Shown here: in pieces, positions 63,773-64,000 of the stretch
Layout of the letters: every line of letters begins with the position of its first letter
Position numbering within the stretch: position 1 is the stretch's first letter
Assembly: GCF_000012965.1 (NCBI RefSeq)
Contig: NC_007575.1
Span: 372,001-436,000 of the forward strand
DNA length: 64,000 nt
Reading direction: 5' to 3'
From: Sulfurimonas denitrificans DSM 1251
GTDB lineage: Bacteria; Campylobacterota; Campylobacteria; Campylobacterales; Sulfurimonadaceae
Position numbers and translations under genes: made by a program
The notes under the pieces: model-generated
What the model was told of the DNA's origin: nothing
Seen by the model: only the letters and a program-made list of their open reading frames with translations
Databases searched by the model: none

Positions 63773-64000
63773 ATGAAGATTGCAAAAAATATAACAGAAC
63801 TTATAGGAAATACTCCGCTTGTTAGGCTAAATAAAGCTTCTAAGGCGAGTGGCGCAAATATTATCGCAAAGTGCGAGTTTATGAACCCAACTAGTTCAGT
63901 AAAAGATAGAATCGGTTTTAATATGATAAGAAGAGCCATGGAAGATGGAACAATAAAACACGATACAACGATTATAGAGCCAACAAGCGGAAATACAGGT
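63773..64000 (+). CDS. cysK: Cysteine synthase (partial, runs off the edge)
   Basis: The first 76 residues of an O-acetylserine sulfhydrylase: [13 protein letters not shown] at 12-24, [10 protein letters not shown] with the PLP lysine (K45), and EPTSGNTG at 69-76. TTTGGAG precedes the ATG. The gene continues past base 64000. It diverges from the cupin/SulP pair. Confidence 0.93.
   Translation, partial: MKIAKNITELIGNTPLVRLNKASKASGANIIAKCEFMNPTSSVKDRIGFNMIRRAMEDGTIKHDTTIIEPTSGNTG

Overview
The window is about 65% A+T, almost fully coding, and reads as a chromosomal segment from a Campylobacterota (Epsilonproteobacteria) bacterium, most likely a Sulfurimonas-like denitrifying or sulfur-oxidising species. 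Markers are the futalosine menaquinone gene mqnC, HemJ in place of HemG/HemY, FliW, an atpE gene standing alone, a 6S RNA next to purD, a SulP transporter, and an outer-membrane receptor carrying the copper-site motifs of OprC/NosA. The species is inferred from gene content, not from a search.

Layout. 1-6 kb: glcD, yihY, comEC, dnaB, ispG. 6-10.4 kb: TonB-dependent copper-type receptor, a tiny membrane protein, agmatine deiminase and alr. 10.4-16.3 kb: c-heme/GGDEF/EAL sensor, a coupled rsmG cluster, ribA, hemB, argF. 16.3-17.8 kb: a small accessory patch with a ParE/RelE-type toxin-antitoxin pair and an orphan protein. 17.8-26.2 kb: trpS, short hpf, hemJ, der, two lipoproteins, a phosphoribosyltransferase, cytochrome c, a DjlA-like protein and two exported proteins of unknown role. 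26.2-33.7 kb: an EamA transporter, the block kdsA-ribH-nusB-mqnC-M16-like, recG and a long-form hpf. 33.7-37.7 kb: a minor pseudopilin operon with a large exported protein. 37.7-45.2 kb: fliW, bamD-lon, and a PAS/hybrid kinase/receiver signalling set. 45.2-50.5 kb: uvrC with a DciA-like gene, diverging from an LptM-like lipoprotein, nadB and nhaD. 50.5-60.4 kb: guaA, hemD, 6S RNA, purD-RDD-lptD-PRT-pnp, atpE and tRNA-Leu. 60.6-64 kb: DUF808 protein, SulP transporter, cupin and the start of cysK.

Most genes are housekeeping. Tetrapyrrole synthesis (hemB, hemD, hemJ), riboflavin (ribA, ribH), envelope biogenesis (kdsA, lptD, bamD, LptM-like) and ribosome dormancy or assembly (two hpf paralogues, der) each appear at several loci.

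The most unusual signals are not classical genes. (1) Four start codons lie 6-7 nt behind a -10 box and lack a Shine-Dalgarno, which suggests leaderless mRNAs. (2) The palindrome TACATGTA is strongly over-represented: 15 sites found by eye against roughly two expected. (3) Two tiny upstream ORFs are chained to atpE by ATGA overlaps. (4) An M16 protease-like protein has lost its zinc motif. (5) A c-heme sensor has a broken GGDEF but an intact EAL domain. (6) Der carries an extreme acidic linker. No CRISPR array, transposase, prophage or obvious defence island was seen.
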